Numbered from the stretch's first letter, positions 1-7,057 are shown. The stretch: DNA of 8,928 nucleotides from Omnitrophica bacterium RIFOXYB12_FULL_50_7 (GCA_001804345.1 MHFU01000158.1:22896-31823), one strand, 5' to 3'. The notes: generated by a model from the letters alone, not told the origin. Translations and numbers: made by a program.

Positions 1-2
1 AT

Positions 3-644
3 CATCCGATTATCATCATGCAATGCGGGCCCATTCGGTATCGCACCAATCCTAAGGACGCCGCGGCTGAAAGTCCTTTCAAGCACGTTGTTAAGATCCG
101 GCATACCGATTTTCAGATGCCGTATGAAAACGCTCGTCCGTATATTAGCGAAGTTTACGGTGCTTTGGCTTGTGATGAGAAGCGCAATGCGTTGATTGTT
201 GAGGATGTCAGGCAGGCTATGGCGCAGGGAGCTACGCCGCTTCTTTTAACTGAACGGACTCAGCATGTTGAAAGCTTAGCCGAGAAAATAAGGCCATTTG
301 CGGAGCATGTCATTGTTATGAAAGGCGGGATGGGTAAGAAGAAACGCAAAGAGATCCTTGAGCAGATCATGCAAAGTCAGTCCGGAAAACGGATTATTAT
401 TGCGACCGGCCGTTATATTGGTGAGGGCTTTGACGATTCGAAGCTGGATACTTTGTTTCTTACGATGCCAATCTCATGGCAGGGGACATTACAGCAGTAT
501 GTGGGACGGTTGCACCGGAATCATGACAACAAACACATCGTTCGAGTTTACGATTATGTTGACCGGTATATCCCTGTTCTTTTCAAAATGCACCAAAGAC
601 GGCTTAAGAAGTATCCAGCGATTGGTTACACCGTCGAATATTAA
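3..644 (+). CDS. C-terminal part of a superfamily 2 DEAD/DEAH-type helicase (TOTE-like), 5' end outside window
   Basis: The reading frame is open from the first complete codon at position 3, so the gene starts upstream of the window; about 213 codons are visible. It begins HPIIIMQCGPIRYR, a stretch that in related helicases lies soon after the SAT motif (motif III). The second RecA-like domain follows: a motif IV-like strand around 234-260 (TPLLLTERT), motif V at about 402-437 (ATGRYIGEGFDD) and motif VI at 495-518 (QYVGRLHR with its arginine finger). The protein ends with a basic tail and a TAA at 642-644. The HPII.MQCGPIRYR segment and overall pattern recall, from memory, the helicase portion of long TOTE conflict-system proteins that also carry a primase-like domain; that assignment needs the missing upstream part. 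It would use ATP to move on nucleic acid. A recQ-like gene begins 27 bases downstream on the same strand. Sure of an SF2 helicase, less sure of the TOTE subgroup. Confidence 0.85.
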   Translation, partial: HPIIIMQCGPIRYRTNPKDAAAESPFKHVVKIRHTDFQMPYENARPYISEVYGALACDEKRNALIVEDVRQAMAQGATPLLLTERTQHVESLAEKIRPFAEHVIVMKGGMGKKKRKEILEQIMQSQSGKRIIIATGRYIGEGFDDSKLDTLFLTMPISWQGTLQQYVGRLHRNHDNKHIVRVYDYVDRYIPVLFKMHQRRLKKYPAIGYTVEY

Positions 645-670
645 ACCCCTGCGAATTTTTTAAACGACAA

Positions 671-1231
671 ATGTCAAAAATTAAAAAAATATACGGTTCC
701 AAGGCGGTCTATTCATGTCTCAAACGTTATTGGGGCTACACGGAGTTCCGTCCATGGCAAAAGGAAACGATCCGGGCGATTCTCGGAGAACGGGAATCTT
801 TGACAATCCTTCCGACCGGAGGCGGCAAATCCATGTGTTTTCAGCTTCCTGCACTTCTGAAGGATGGAATGGCCGTCGTTATTTCGCCGCTGATCTCCCT
901 GATGAAGGACCAGGTGGATGGACTTAAGGATATGGGGATCTCCGCGGCGTGTCTGAATTCTGCACAGGATCCTGCTAGGCAACGGGAAGTCATTAGCCGT
1001 ATTGAGCAAGGGGATATCAAGATCTTGTACCTCTCACCAGAACGGCTGCAAACTTAGGAGACCGTCGCGCTATTAAAATCATCCAAGCAGTCTTTTTTTG
1101 TAGTCGATGAAGCCCATTGCATCAGTCATTGGGGACATGACTTTCGCGATGAGTATCGCAATCTCGGGAGCATCAGGACCCATTTCCCGGGCCGCATTCC
1201 AAGCTTTGCTAGGCATTGCTTCCTGCATTAA
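671..1231 (+). pseudogene. recQ: recQ-like ATP-dependent DNA helicase, broken by an in-frame TAG
   Basis: The first 128 codons read as a good RecQ N-terminus: motif 0 at residues 26-30 (FRPWQ), Walker A at 48-54 (PTGGGKS), motif Ia at 72-82 (SPLISLMKDQV) and LSPERL at 121-126. A TAG at 1055-1057 then ends translation. The same frame continues for 57 more codons and gives DEAHCISHWGHDFRDEY at 1106-1156, which is RecQ motif II plus the following aromatic-rich loop, then NLGSIRTHFPGRIP. After about 1203 the frame loses similarity, and a TAA follows at 1229-1231. Position 1204 onward read one base out of phase gives ALLGIAS, a plausible decayed ALTATAT (motif III). A normal RecQ is about 600 residues, so even with read-through the helicase core would be incomplete. 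No clear Shine-Dalgarno sequence is seen before the ATG. The product is probably not functional; a sequencing error could explain the TAG alone but not the later loss of frame. Confidence 0.85.
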
Positions 1232-1250
1232 GCCCATGTCATTTTCCCGA

Positions 1251-1278
1251 CTTAGGTCGTAGGAGTCAAGGACCTAAG
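1251..1278. repeat. Perfect 8-bp inverted repeat, 12-nt loop
   Basis: CTTAGGTC at 1251-1258 is the exact reverse complement of GACCTAAG at 1271-1278, with 12 bases between. It lies in the decayed recQ region between the motif III and motif IV remnants. There is no run of T after it, so it is not a rho-independent terminator. It may be chance or the scar of a deletion or insertion. Confidence 0.5.
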
Positions 1279-1382
1279 CATTTGGCGTGATTTACTCGAA
1301 ACGCGAGAGGTCCACCGCATGTTTTTTCTCCGAAGGACGGAGCAGTCCTTTGACTGAAAGCGGAAATCCGGCAGTTCCTGGA

Positions 1383-1414
1383 TGCCCGACCTGCCCGAGG
1401 CAGGCATTCGGGCA
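1383..1414. repeat. GC-rich palindromic hairpin, 13 bp with one 3-nt bulge
   Basis: TGCCCGA (1383-1389) and CCTGCC (1390-1395) pair with GGCAGG (1399-1404) and TCGGGCA (1408-1414). The loop is CGA and the only imperfection is a three-base CAT bulge at 1405-1407. No T-run follows on either strand, so a terminator is unlikely. Its shape fits a short dispersed palindromic repeat of the REP or RUP sort that scatters between genes. It sits within the decayed recQ remains, as if it inserted into a gene no longer under selection. Only one copy is in this window, so its repeat nature is an inference. Confidence 0.6.
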
Positions 1415-1563
1415 CGACAAAAATCATAATGTGTGATGTCGTTGAGTGTATTTGAATTATTACGGGAAAAGAGAGCGGAATTGAATCGTAAAAACAGCTG
1501 AGATTCCCTTCATTTCTGCGGGTTTATGCAATCTTATCTTCCCGTTTTTTTTGTCAGCGGCCC

Positions 1564-1591
1564 TTGACGAATAACTGTTAGGTGCTAAGCT
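1564..1591 (+). promoter_or_regulatory. Candidate sigma-70-type promoter for the MarR-led operon
   Basis: A -35 box TTGACG (1564-1569) and a weak -10 box TAAGCT (1586-1591) are separated by 16 bases. It lies about 40 bases upstream of the MarR ATG and is the best promoter-like pair in the gap. The -35 differs from TTGACA by one base; the -10 matches TATAAT in only three or four positions. It would drive the regulator and, given the tight spacing, the downstream lipid genes. Confidence 0.45.
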
Positions 1592-1606
1592 GTTAACAGG
1601 ATAACA
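1590..1606. promoter_or_regulatory. Candidate MarR operator (palindrome overlapping -10/+1)
   Basis: CTGTTAACAG at 1590-1599 is a perfect 10-bp palindrome. It overlaps a wider inverted repeat, TGTTA (1591-1595) and TAACA (1602-1606), with six bases between; a further CTGTTA copy lies at 1575-1580. MarR-family dimers usually bind palindromes over the promoter of their own operon and block polymerase. The position across the presumed -10 and start site fits self-repression. No binding data are available. Confidence 0.4.
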
Positions 1607-1630
1607 AATTGATAATTGGAAGGATGCAGA

Positions 1631-2098
1631 ATGTCGCTATCGAAAGAAATTAAAATGCAGTGCGAAATTAATACCAAGAGGCACGAGGCCCTGTTGAATA
1701 TTGTCCGCACAGCTGCCTTCATCGATAAATTATCGGATGGTTTTTTCTCCGAATTCAACCTCACCGAGGCACAGTACAACATCCTGATCGTTTTGAAACT
1801 GGAAAAGACGGCCATGAACCAGGTCGAGATCGGGGAACGCCTGATTTCGAGTCGTGCCAACATTACACTGATCCTTGCAAAGCTTGAAAAAAAGGAACTC
1901 ATTCAAAGAACAAGAATCGTTGACGATAGGCGTGTTCTGATGGTTGAGCTGACGGAAAAAGGGCGTCAAGTCGTGGGCAGGGTTGAAGCAAAGTATGTGT
2001 CTGAGGTAGAAAAACGCATGGCTTGTTTGACCCAAGCGGAATGCAGGGTGTTGAGCCGGTTGCTGGAAAAATTAAGAGAGACATTGCGAAAGGGATAA
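1631..2098 (+). CDS. MarR-family winged helix-turn-helix transcriptional regulator
   Basis: 155 residues, the normal MarR length. An N-terminal dimerisation helix leads to the DNA-binding region: helix after LTEAQYNILIVL (residues 44-55), the MNQVEIGERLISSRANITL helix-turn-helix (62-80), and the wing with the family signature DDRR (98-101) followed by LTEKGR (107-112). A C-terminal helical pair completes the dimer interface. The start is the ATG at 1631, preceded six bases away by GGAAGGA (1618-1624); a TTG at 1616 would add five residues but overlaps this ribosome binding site. Its stop lies nine bases before the ATG of the acyltransferase fusion gene, so it very likely controls that operon. 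MarR proteins typically let go of DNA on binding small, often lipophilic or phenolic, ligands; a fatty acid or acyl derivative would suit this context but is inference. Confidence 0.92.
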   Translation: MSLSKEIKMQCEINTKRHEALLNIVRTAAFIDKLSDGFFSEFNLTEAQYNILIVLKLEKTAMNQVEIGERLISSRANITLILAKLEKKELIQRTRIVDDRRVLMVELTEKGRQVVGRVEAKYVSEVEKRMACLTQAECRVLSRLLEKLRETLRKG

Positions 2099-2106
2099 AC
2101 GGGGTT

Positions 2107-5100
2107 ATGGAGCGTCAAAATTGTCAGAGCAGATCTTTTAAAGGGCTTATGGTCGCCCAGTTCCTGGAGGCTTTTAATGATAATGCCCTTAAAATCCTGG
2201 TTTCCCTTTTCGCGATAAGAATTCTTTCTCCGGTCGATGCGGCGCGTTTTATCGGCCTTGTGGGAGCGTTATTTATCATTCCCTTCATTGTATTCTCGCC
2301 TTATGCCGGATTTCTAGCGGATCGTTTTAAAAAAAGAAACATCATCGTCATTACGAAGATGGCGGAAGTCCTGATCATGGTTTTCAGCCTCTTTGCATTC
2401 AAGAGCGGGAATCTCTTTGTGATTTCTCTGACCCTTTTTTTGATGGCGTCTCACAGCGCCTTTTTTAGTCCTTCAAAATATGGGATCTTGCCGGAGATCC
2501 TCGATAGAGAAAATCTTTCGAAAGGGAATGGGTTTCTTCAGATGTGGACTTTTTTGGCCATCATCCTGGGATCGGCCTTTGGGGGGCAAATCAGCCATCT
2601 ATTCCGGGAGAACGTTTATCAGGCCACCTACCTGCTCATTGCATTCGCTATTGTCGGAGCCATCGCGAGTTTTTTTATCACCACGACGGGGCACAGCAAT
2701 ATCGCCGAGAAGTTCAAAATCAATGCTTTCAAGGAATCCCTGGGAGCTCTCAAAGAGATCCGTCAAAATCGCTGGCTTTTCCTTACACTTATCGCGATCT
2801 GCTTTTTCTGGTTTTTAGGGGCTGTTTTTCAGATGAATGTCCTGTTGTACGGTAAAGAGATGCTCCATCTGTCAGACTCGCATGCCAGTCTTCTATTGGT
2901 ACTGACTTCGATAGGCATCGGAGTGGGCAGTCTATTGGCCGGATTTTTTTCTGAGAAAAAGATCGAGTATGGTCTTGTGCCGTTGGGCGCTATCGGGATC
3001 AGCCTGGTCTGTATGGCGATAGGTTTTAATGGCCAGAACGTTCTGCGAAGTTTTTGTCTTTTCCTTGGGCTGGGTTGTTTTAGCGGTGTTTTTATTGTGC
3101 CGCTCAACGCTTACTTCCAGATGAAAAGTCCGGAAGATCGTCGCGGGAAATATCTGGCGGCTTCCAATATCGTCACTTCAGCGTGCATTCTACTCGCCTC
3201 AGCCTACCTCTGGCTTCTGGGTGGGCAACTCAAATTCAATCCGGCCCAACTGTTTTTTGTTCTCGGTGTTTTTTCGGTCGGAATAACGATCATCATTCTA
3301 AAGATTCTTCCGGAAGCTTTTATTCGTTTGTTCAACTGGATCCTGGCCCACAGTCTTTATCGCATCAAAGTTGTCGGGCGTGAAAATATCCCGGCGGAAG
3401 GAGGAGGCCTCTTGGTTTGTAACCACGTCGCCTATGCGGATCCGCCGCTTGTGTTGGCGTCTCTTGAGCGGCCGGTTCGGTTTTTGGCTTATCGTGAGAT
3501 CTACAATCATCCCCTTGTCAAACCGTTCGCGAGAGCTATAAAAACAATTCCTGTTTCTTTTAAGGACCCGCCGAAAGCAATTCTTGAATCTTTGAGGACC
3601 GCCCGGGAAGCGGTCGAGAACGGAGAATTGGTTTGTATTTTTGCCGAAGGAGGTCTGACCCGTACCGGGAACATGCTTTCCTTTAAAAAAGGTTTTGAGC
3701 ACATCATGAAGGGCTTGAGTGCCCCCATCATTCCGATGTGTATCGATAAAATCTGGGGGAGTATTTTTAGTTTTGAGAACGGAAAGTTCTTCTGGAAACT
3801 TCCCAAAGCGATACCTTATCCCGTCACGATTGTTTTCGGGAGGCCGATGAAAGCAACCTCCCGTTCTCATGAAGTTCGCGAAGCCGTTCAGGAAATGACG
3901 GCCGAAGCGTTTAAGCTCCGTGGAAAGGAGAGGAAAAAACTCCACATCGCTTTTATCGAGGAAGCAAAAAAGCATCCCTTTAAGTTTTGTATGGCCGACT
4001 CGAGCGGCAAAAAACTGAACTATCTCGAGATGCTAGCGAGCGTGCTATTGATCTCCGATAAGCTATTCCGGAAGTCGGGAGAGCCGCAAGGCGATAACGA
4101 AAAGGTCGGTATTCTCCTGCCGGCTTCCTGCGGTGCGTCGCTTGTGAATGGAGCGTTGCTTTTTTCGGGGAAGGTCCCCGTTAATTTGAATTTCACGGTC
4201 TCCAAGGAAAGCCTTCTGTCCTGCATTGAGCAATGCAAAATGCGGAAGATTGTGACTTCCAAGGTCTTTCTGCATAAAGCCAAACTCGAAAAACTTGACG
4301 GCATGATTTTTCTCGAGGATCTGCTCGGTTCCGTTACCTCGAAGGAAAAGCTTAGCTATGTTTTTTGTGCACTAGCACTCCCGGCATTTCTTATCAAAAG
4401 GTGGTTCGTGAAAGGGGATAAAAAGAACGTGGAGGATGTTGCCACGATAATATTCTCGAGCGGGAGCACCGGGCGTCCCAAAGGAGTGATGCTTTCCCAC
4501 GGGAACATTTTTTCGAACATCGAGGCTCTTTATCAGATTCTTCACGTCAAGTCGAACGATGTGATCATGGGAGCGCTTCCGTTCTTTCACTCGTTCGGAT
4601 TTACCGGAACGCTCTGCATGCCCGTAGGACTTGGGTTAGGGGCTGTTTATCACAATAATCCGCTTGATGCCGGAACGATTGGGGAGCTGGTGCAGAAATA
4701 TAAAGCCACACTTCTGATGGGGACCCCGACCTTCCTTTCGGCCTATGTCCGGAAATGCACCCCGGAGCAGTTCAAGAGCCTTCGCTACGTCGTGGCGGGA
4801 GCAGAGAAACTTAAACAAGCGCTTAGCGAAGCTTTCCGGGAGAAATTCGGGACGGCACCCTTTGAAGGCTATGGTGCGACTGAACTTTCTCCGATCGTGG
4901 CGATGGGCGTTCCGGATTACGGAGCTCCCGGGGAAGAGGTTCATCAAGTCGGCCACAAATCAGGAAGCGTCGGGCATCCCATCCCGGGTGTTGCCGTGAA
5001 GACCGTAGATCCGGATACCGGGGAGCTGAAATCTTATGACGAAGAGGGATTGTTGCTCGTGAAAGGCCCGAACGTTATGCTGGGATATTTGGGCGAGGAA

Positions 5101-5559
5101 GAAAAGACAAGGGAAGTTTTGCAAGATGGGTGGTACAAGACAGGGGACATGGCCAAGATCGATCAGGATGGGTTCATTCATATCACAGACCGTCTCTCCA
5201 GGTTTAGCAAGATTGGTGGCGAAATGGTTCCGCACATTAAAATTGAGGAAAAGATACTTGAAATCCTTGAAACTGTGGAACCGGTTTGTGCTGTGACATC
5301 GGTTCCGGATGAGAAAAGAGGAGAGCGGCTCGCGGTTCTTTACAAAGGCGAGCTCGACATCAATGCTCTCTGGGACAAGTTGAATGCCACGGATTTCCCG
5401 AAGCTCTGGATCCCCAAGCGCGAAGATTTTTTTCAGGTTCTCGAGATCCCTTTGCTGGGTTCCGGGAAACTGGACCTGAAAAAGATCAAGGCGACGGCGC
5501 TGGAAATGAAAGAAAAGAACACGGCTTCGGCTCGAGGGGCGCAAGAGGAGCAAGCATGA
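2107..5559 (+). CDS. aas: Trifunctional LplT-type transporter / PlsC-type acyltransferase / Aas-type acyl-ACP synthetase
   Basis: 1150 residues in three parts. Residues 1 to about 398 form an LplT-like major facilitator domain with FLEAFNDNALK (19-29) near the N-terminus and the loop 2-3 signature GFLADRFKKR (68-77). Residues about 420-610 are a PlsC-like glycerolipid acyltransferase with the catalytic H-x4-D pair (H440, D445 in NHVAYAD) and EGGLTR (514-519). The rest is an AMP-forming acyl-acid ligase: phosphate loop SSGSTGRPKG (784-793), YGATE (922-926), YKTGD (1010-1014), DRLSRFSKIGGE (1028-1039) and the C-terminal catalytic lysine K1121 in GSGKLD. A hydrophobic stretch at 751-768 is typical of Aas. 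In E. coli, LplT moves lysophospholipid inward and the separate Aas re-acylates it, activating a fatty acid on ACP; here both are one chain in the inner membrane. The ATG at 2107 follows AAGGGA (2090-2095); an upstream extension to 2023 lies inside the MarR gene. All key residues seen are present. Confidence 0.93.
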   Translation: MERQNCQSRSFKGLMVAQFLEAFNDNALKILVSLFAIRILSPVDAARFIGLVGALFIIPFIVFSPYAGFLADRFKKRNIIVITKMAEVLIMVFSLFAFKSGNLFVISLTLFLMASHSAFFSPSKYGILPEILDRENLSKGNGFLQMWTFLAIILGSAFGGQISHLFRENVYQATYLLIAFAIVGAIASFFITTTGHSNIAEKFKINAFKESLGALKEIRQNRWLFLTLIAICFFWFLGAVFQMNVLLYGKEMLHLSDSHASLLLVLTSIGIGVGSLLAGFFSEKKIEYGLVPLGAIGISLVCMAIGFNGQNVLRSFCLFLGLGCFSGVFIVPLNAYFQMKSPEDRRGKYLAASNIVTSACILLASAYLWLLGGQLKFNPAQLFFVLGVFSVGITIIILKILPEAFIRLFNWILAHSLYRIKVVGRENIPAEGGGLLVCNHVAYADPPLVLASLERPVRFLAYREIYNHPLVKPFARAIKTIPVSFKDPPKAILESLRTAREAVENGELVCIFAEGGLTRTGNMLSFKKGFEHIMKGLSAPIIPMCIDKIWGSIFSFENGKFFWKLPKAIPYPVTIVFGRPMKATSRSHEVREAVQEMTAEAFKLRGKERKKLHIAFIEEAKKHPFKFCMADSSGKKLNYLEMLASVLLISDKLFRKSGEPQGDNEKVGILLPASCGASLVNGALLFSGKVPVNLNFTVSKESLLSCIEQCKMRKIVTSKVFLHKAKLEKLDGMIFLEDLLGSVTSKEKLSYVFCALALPAFLIKRWFVKGDKKNVEDVATIIFSSGSTGRPKGVMLSHGNIFSNIEALYQILHVKSNDVIMGALPFFHSFGFTGTLCMPVGLGLGAVYHNNPLDAGTIGELVQKYKATLLMGTPTFLSAYVRKCTPEQFKSLRYVVAGAEKLKQALSEAFREKFGTAPFEGYGATELSPIVAMGVPDYGAPGEEVHQVGHKSGSVGHPIPGVAVKTVDPDTGELKSYDEEGLLLVKGPNVMLGYLGEEEKTREVLQDGWYKTGDMAKIDQDGFIHITDRLSRFSKIGGEMVPHIKIEEKILEILETVEPVCAVTSVPDEKRGERLAVLYKGELDINALWDKLNATDFPKLWIPKREDFFQVLEIPLLGSGKLDLKKIKATALEMKEKNTASARGAQEEQA

Positions 5560-6320
5560 CCGTAAAGCAATCAACAGATGTGGAATTATTGACCGCTGAC
5601 AACCACAAACTGTCTTGCAATCATTTGCGGACTGGACACAATGAGGTCGTGATTCTGGCCCATGGTTTTTACAATAATAAAGACGCGTATCTTTTTCAAA
5701 AAATGGCCGAGGAACTCAGCCGTAACTTTGATGTGATCAGTTTTGATTTCCGGGGCCATGGGAAAAGCTCGGGACTTTTTTCCTTTACCTCGCTCGAATC
5801 AGAGGACCTTCGTGCGGTGGTTGCTTATGCTAAAGAGCGGTCGTACCGGTCTATCGGCGTGATCGGTTTCTCACTGGGTGCCGCGGTGGCGATCATCGAG
5901 GGAAGTCGCAATCCGGATATTCACAGTTTTATTTCGGTAAGCTCTGCCTATGATTTCTGGAAAATCGACTACAGGTTTTGGAAAAAGGAAATGCTGGAAG
6001 ATCTGAAGCTGAATCTCGGCGCGAAAGGGAAAGGGAAGGGTCTGAGGCCCGGGAACCCGTTTTTGCCCAAAGTAAGACCCCTTGATGCAGTTGCTAAAAT
6101 TGCTCCGCGGCCGATTCTTTTTATCCACGGGCGGCAGGATTGGCTGATCCATCCCATGCATAGCGCGAAGCTTTATCGCAAGGCAAAACAACCGAAGAAG
6201 CTTGTTTTGGTTGATCATGGGGGACATGCCGAGAAGATCTATGACTCAAATCCTGACGAATTCATAAAAATGTGCTCCGATTGGTTTGCTCAGACCCTAA
6301 TAAATGAGGTGAAAGTATGA
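5556..6320 (+). CDS. Alpha/beta hydrolase (serine hydrolase, lipase/esterase-like)
   Basis: 254 residues with an alpha/beta hydrolase layout. HGF at 36-38 forms the oxyanion-hole region, DFRGHGKS (64-71) is a typical strand-turn, the nucleophile elbow is GFSLG with S106, the acid is probably D195 in HGRQDWLIHP, and the base H224 in GGHAE. The lid region around 132-172 carries an unusual lysine-glycine run (GAKGKGKG, 155-162). There is no signal peptide, so it should act in the cytoplasm or at the inner membrane face. Its ATG overlaps the stop of the acyltransferase fusion gene by four bases (ATGA), with AGAGGAG five bases upstream, so the two are translationally coupled. Members of this fold act on esters, thioesters and lipids; the neighbours suggest a lysophospholipase, acyl-ACP/CoA thioesterase or similar role, but the substrate cannot be read from the sequence. 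Confidence 0.88.
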   Translation: MTVKQSTDVELLTADNHKLSCNHLRTGHNEVVILAHGFYNNKDAYLFQKMAEELSRNFDVISFDFRGHGKSSGLFSFTSLESEDLRAVVAYAKERSYRSIGVIGFSLGAAVAIIEGSRNPDIHSFISVSSAYDFWKIDYRFWKKEMLEDLKLNLGAKGKGKGLRPGNPFLPKVRPLDAVAKIAPRPILFIHGRQDWLIHPMHSAKLYRKAKQPKKLVLVDHGGHAEKIYDSNPDEFIKMCSDWFAQTLINEVKV

Positions 6321-7057
6321 AATGGCTTGTGACTTCTCTAATCCAGCTCCTTTTCACTTTTTTCTTGTATGCTATCGGCATCTTGGTGATCGGAACAGCG
6401 CTCTATCCGGGGCTTTCACTCTGTCTTCATGTATGGACCACTACTGCGGCGAGCTCCACGGAAACCCGAATTCTCGCGCTGGGACTGGCTCTTGCGGGGG
6501 CTTATTTCGTTACGGGTATTTGCCTGATCCTGATCACCGGGTTTATCCGAACCCTGTTCCGGTTAAAACTCAAAGAAGGTATTTATCCTTTGAGCTCTCT
6601 TGAGGCGTTCAAATGGGCGCTCACGAACTCGTTGATGCTTTTGGTATGGAACATTTTTGGCGATTTTATTCTCCTGACCCCGATTGCGAGCATCTTCTAC
6701 CGTCTTATGGGTGCCAAACTCGGCAAGAATGTGCAGATCAATTCTAAATTCGGGGCCGATCTGTCCCTTCTTGAAATTGGGGACGAGACTGTGATTGGAG
6801 GGCACTCCACCGTGATTTGCCACTCCGTTGAGCGCGGTCGGCTGGTGCTTAAAAAAGTAAAGATCGGAAGACGGGTTACCATCGGATTGAATGCGGTTAT
6901 TTTGCCGGGAGCGCAGATCGGGGATGGGGCTATTATCGCCGCCGGCGCCGTATTGATGAAAGACGCGATCGTGGAACCTCGAAGCGTGTTCGTGGGAGTC
7001 CCAGCGATCAATGCAAAAGAACGGCACGCGCACGAGTCTGATCCTAAAGGATCCTAA
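6317..7057 (+). CDS. Membrane-anchored left-handed beta-helix (hexapeptide repeat) transferase
   Basis: 246 residues. The N-terminal 125 or so hold hydrophobic segments at about 4-30, 52-78 and 103-125, so the protein sits in the inner membrane. From about 132 a hexapeptide-repeat beta-helix begins with MGAKLGKNVQI and continues through IGDETVIGGHSTVI, VKIGRRVTIGLNAVI and AQIGDGAIIAAGAVL, ending VGVPA at 227-230-like positions. Such domains usually move acetyl, succinyl or longer acyl groups to a hydroxyl or amine; histidines at 163 and 169 in the insert between coils are candidates for catalysis. The arrangement of membrane helices plus beta-helix is reminiscent, from memory, of the C-terminal part of Pls/PosA-type proteins. 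Its ATG overlaps the hydrolase stop by four bases, with GAGGTGA just upstream. The acceptor is unknown; an envelope lipid or polymer is a reasonable inference. Confidence 0.85.
   Translation: MKWLVTSLIQLLFTFFLYAIGILVIGTALYPGLSLCLHVWTTTAASSTETRILALGLALAGAYFVTGICLILITGFIRTLFRLKLKEGIYPLSSLEAFKWALTNSLMLLVWNIFGDFILLTPIASIFYRLMGAKLGKNVQINSKFGADLSLLEIGDETVIGGHSTVICHSVERGRLVLKKVKIGRRVTIGLNAVILPGAQIGDGAIIAAGAVLMKDAIVEPRSVFVGVPAINAKERHAHESDPKGS

Larger units (their letters stand above)
1232..1546 (+). pseudogene. Decayed 3' remains of the recQ-like gene (tentative)
   Basis: No intact gene is visible between the recQ break and the MarR promoter. Short stretches in different frames resemble later RecQ segments in the right order. 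Positions 1284-1307 read GVIYSKRE, like the motif IV strand (GIIYCxSRKE). Positions 1448-1489 read VFELLREKRAELNR, like the start of the HRDC domain (LFExLRxLRxELA). Positions 1511-1543 read FPSFLRVYAIL, like the following HRDC segment (vPafvvFsDATL). The distance from motif IV to HRDC is far shorter than in a whole recQ, so large internal deletions would be required. A GC-rich hairpin sits between the motif IV and HRDC remnants. Each match is short and was judged by eye, so chance similarity is possible; the correct order of three matches on the same strand is the main support. Confidence 0.4.

Noticed and set aside
1055..1057. TAG as a recoded sense codon (amber read-through) in recQ
   Set aside because: The downstream frame breaks again within 60 codons and the other genes give no sign of internal TAG codons, so decay or error is simpler.
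1333..1350. AAGGAC...GTCCTT six-base inverted repeat
   Set aside because: Short, and no T-run follows; expected by chance in several hundred bases of non-coding DNA.
1415..1441. Imperfect inverted repeat CGACA...ATCA / TGATGTCG
   Set aside because: Stem is interrupted by unpaired bases and has no T-run or known operator form; likely chance.
1519..1553. Possible rho-independent terminator before the MarR promoter (CGGG...CCCG then T-run)
   Set aside because: The stem is only four base pairs with a loop of about 20 bases; too weak despite the eight T residues.
2023..2106. Longer N-terminus for the acyltransferase fusion
   Set aside because: It would overlap the MarR gene by about 75 bases, and the added residues are unrelated to the LplT N-terminus; the ATG at 2107 has a plausible ribosome binding site.
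3298..3975. 225-codon open frame on the minus strand
   Set aside because: It mirrors the PlsC-type domain coding on the plus strand and has low-complexity, non-family sequence.
4960..5574. 204-codon open frame on the minus strand
   Set aside because: It is opposite the strongly conserved synthetase domain, its product has no recognisable motifs, and no ribosome binding site context supports it.
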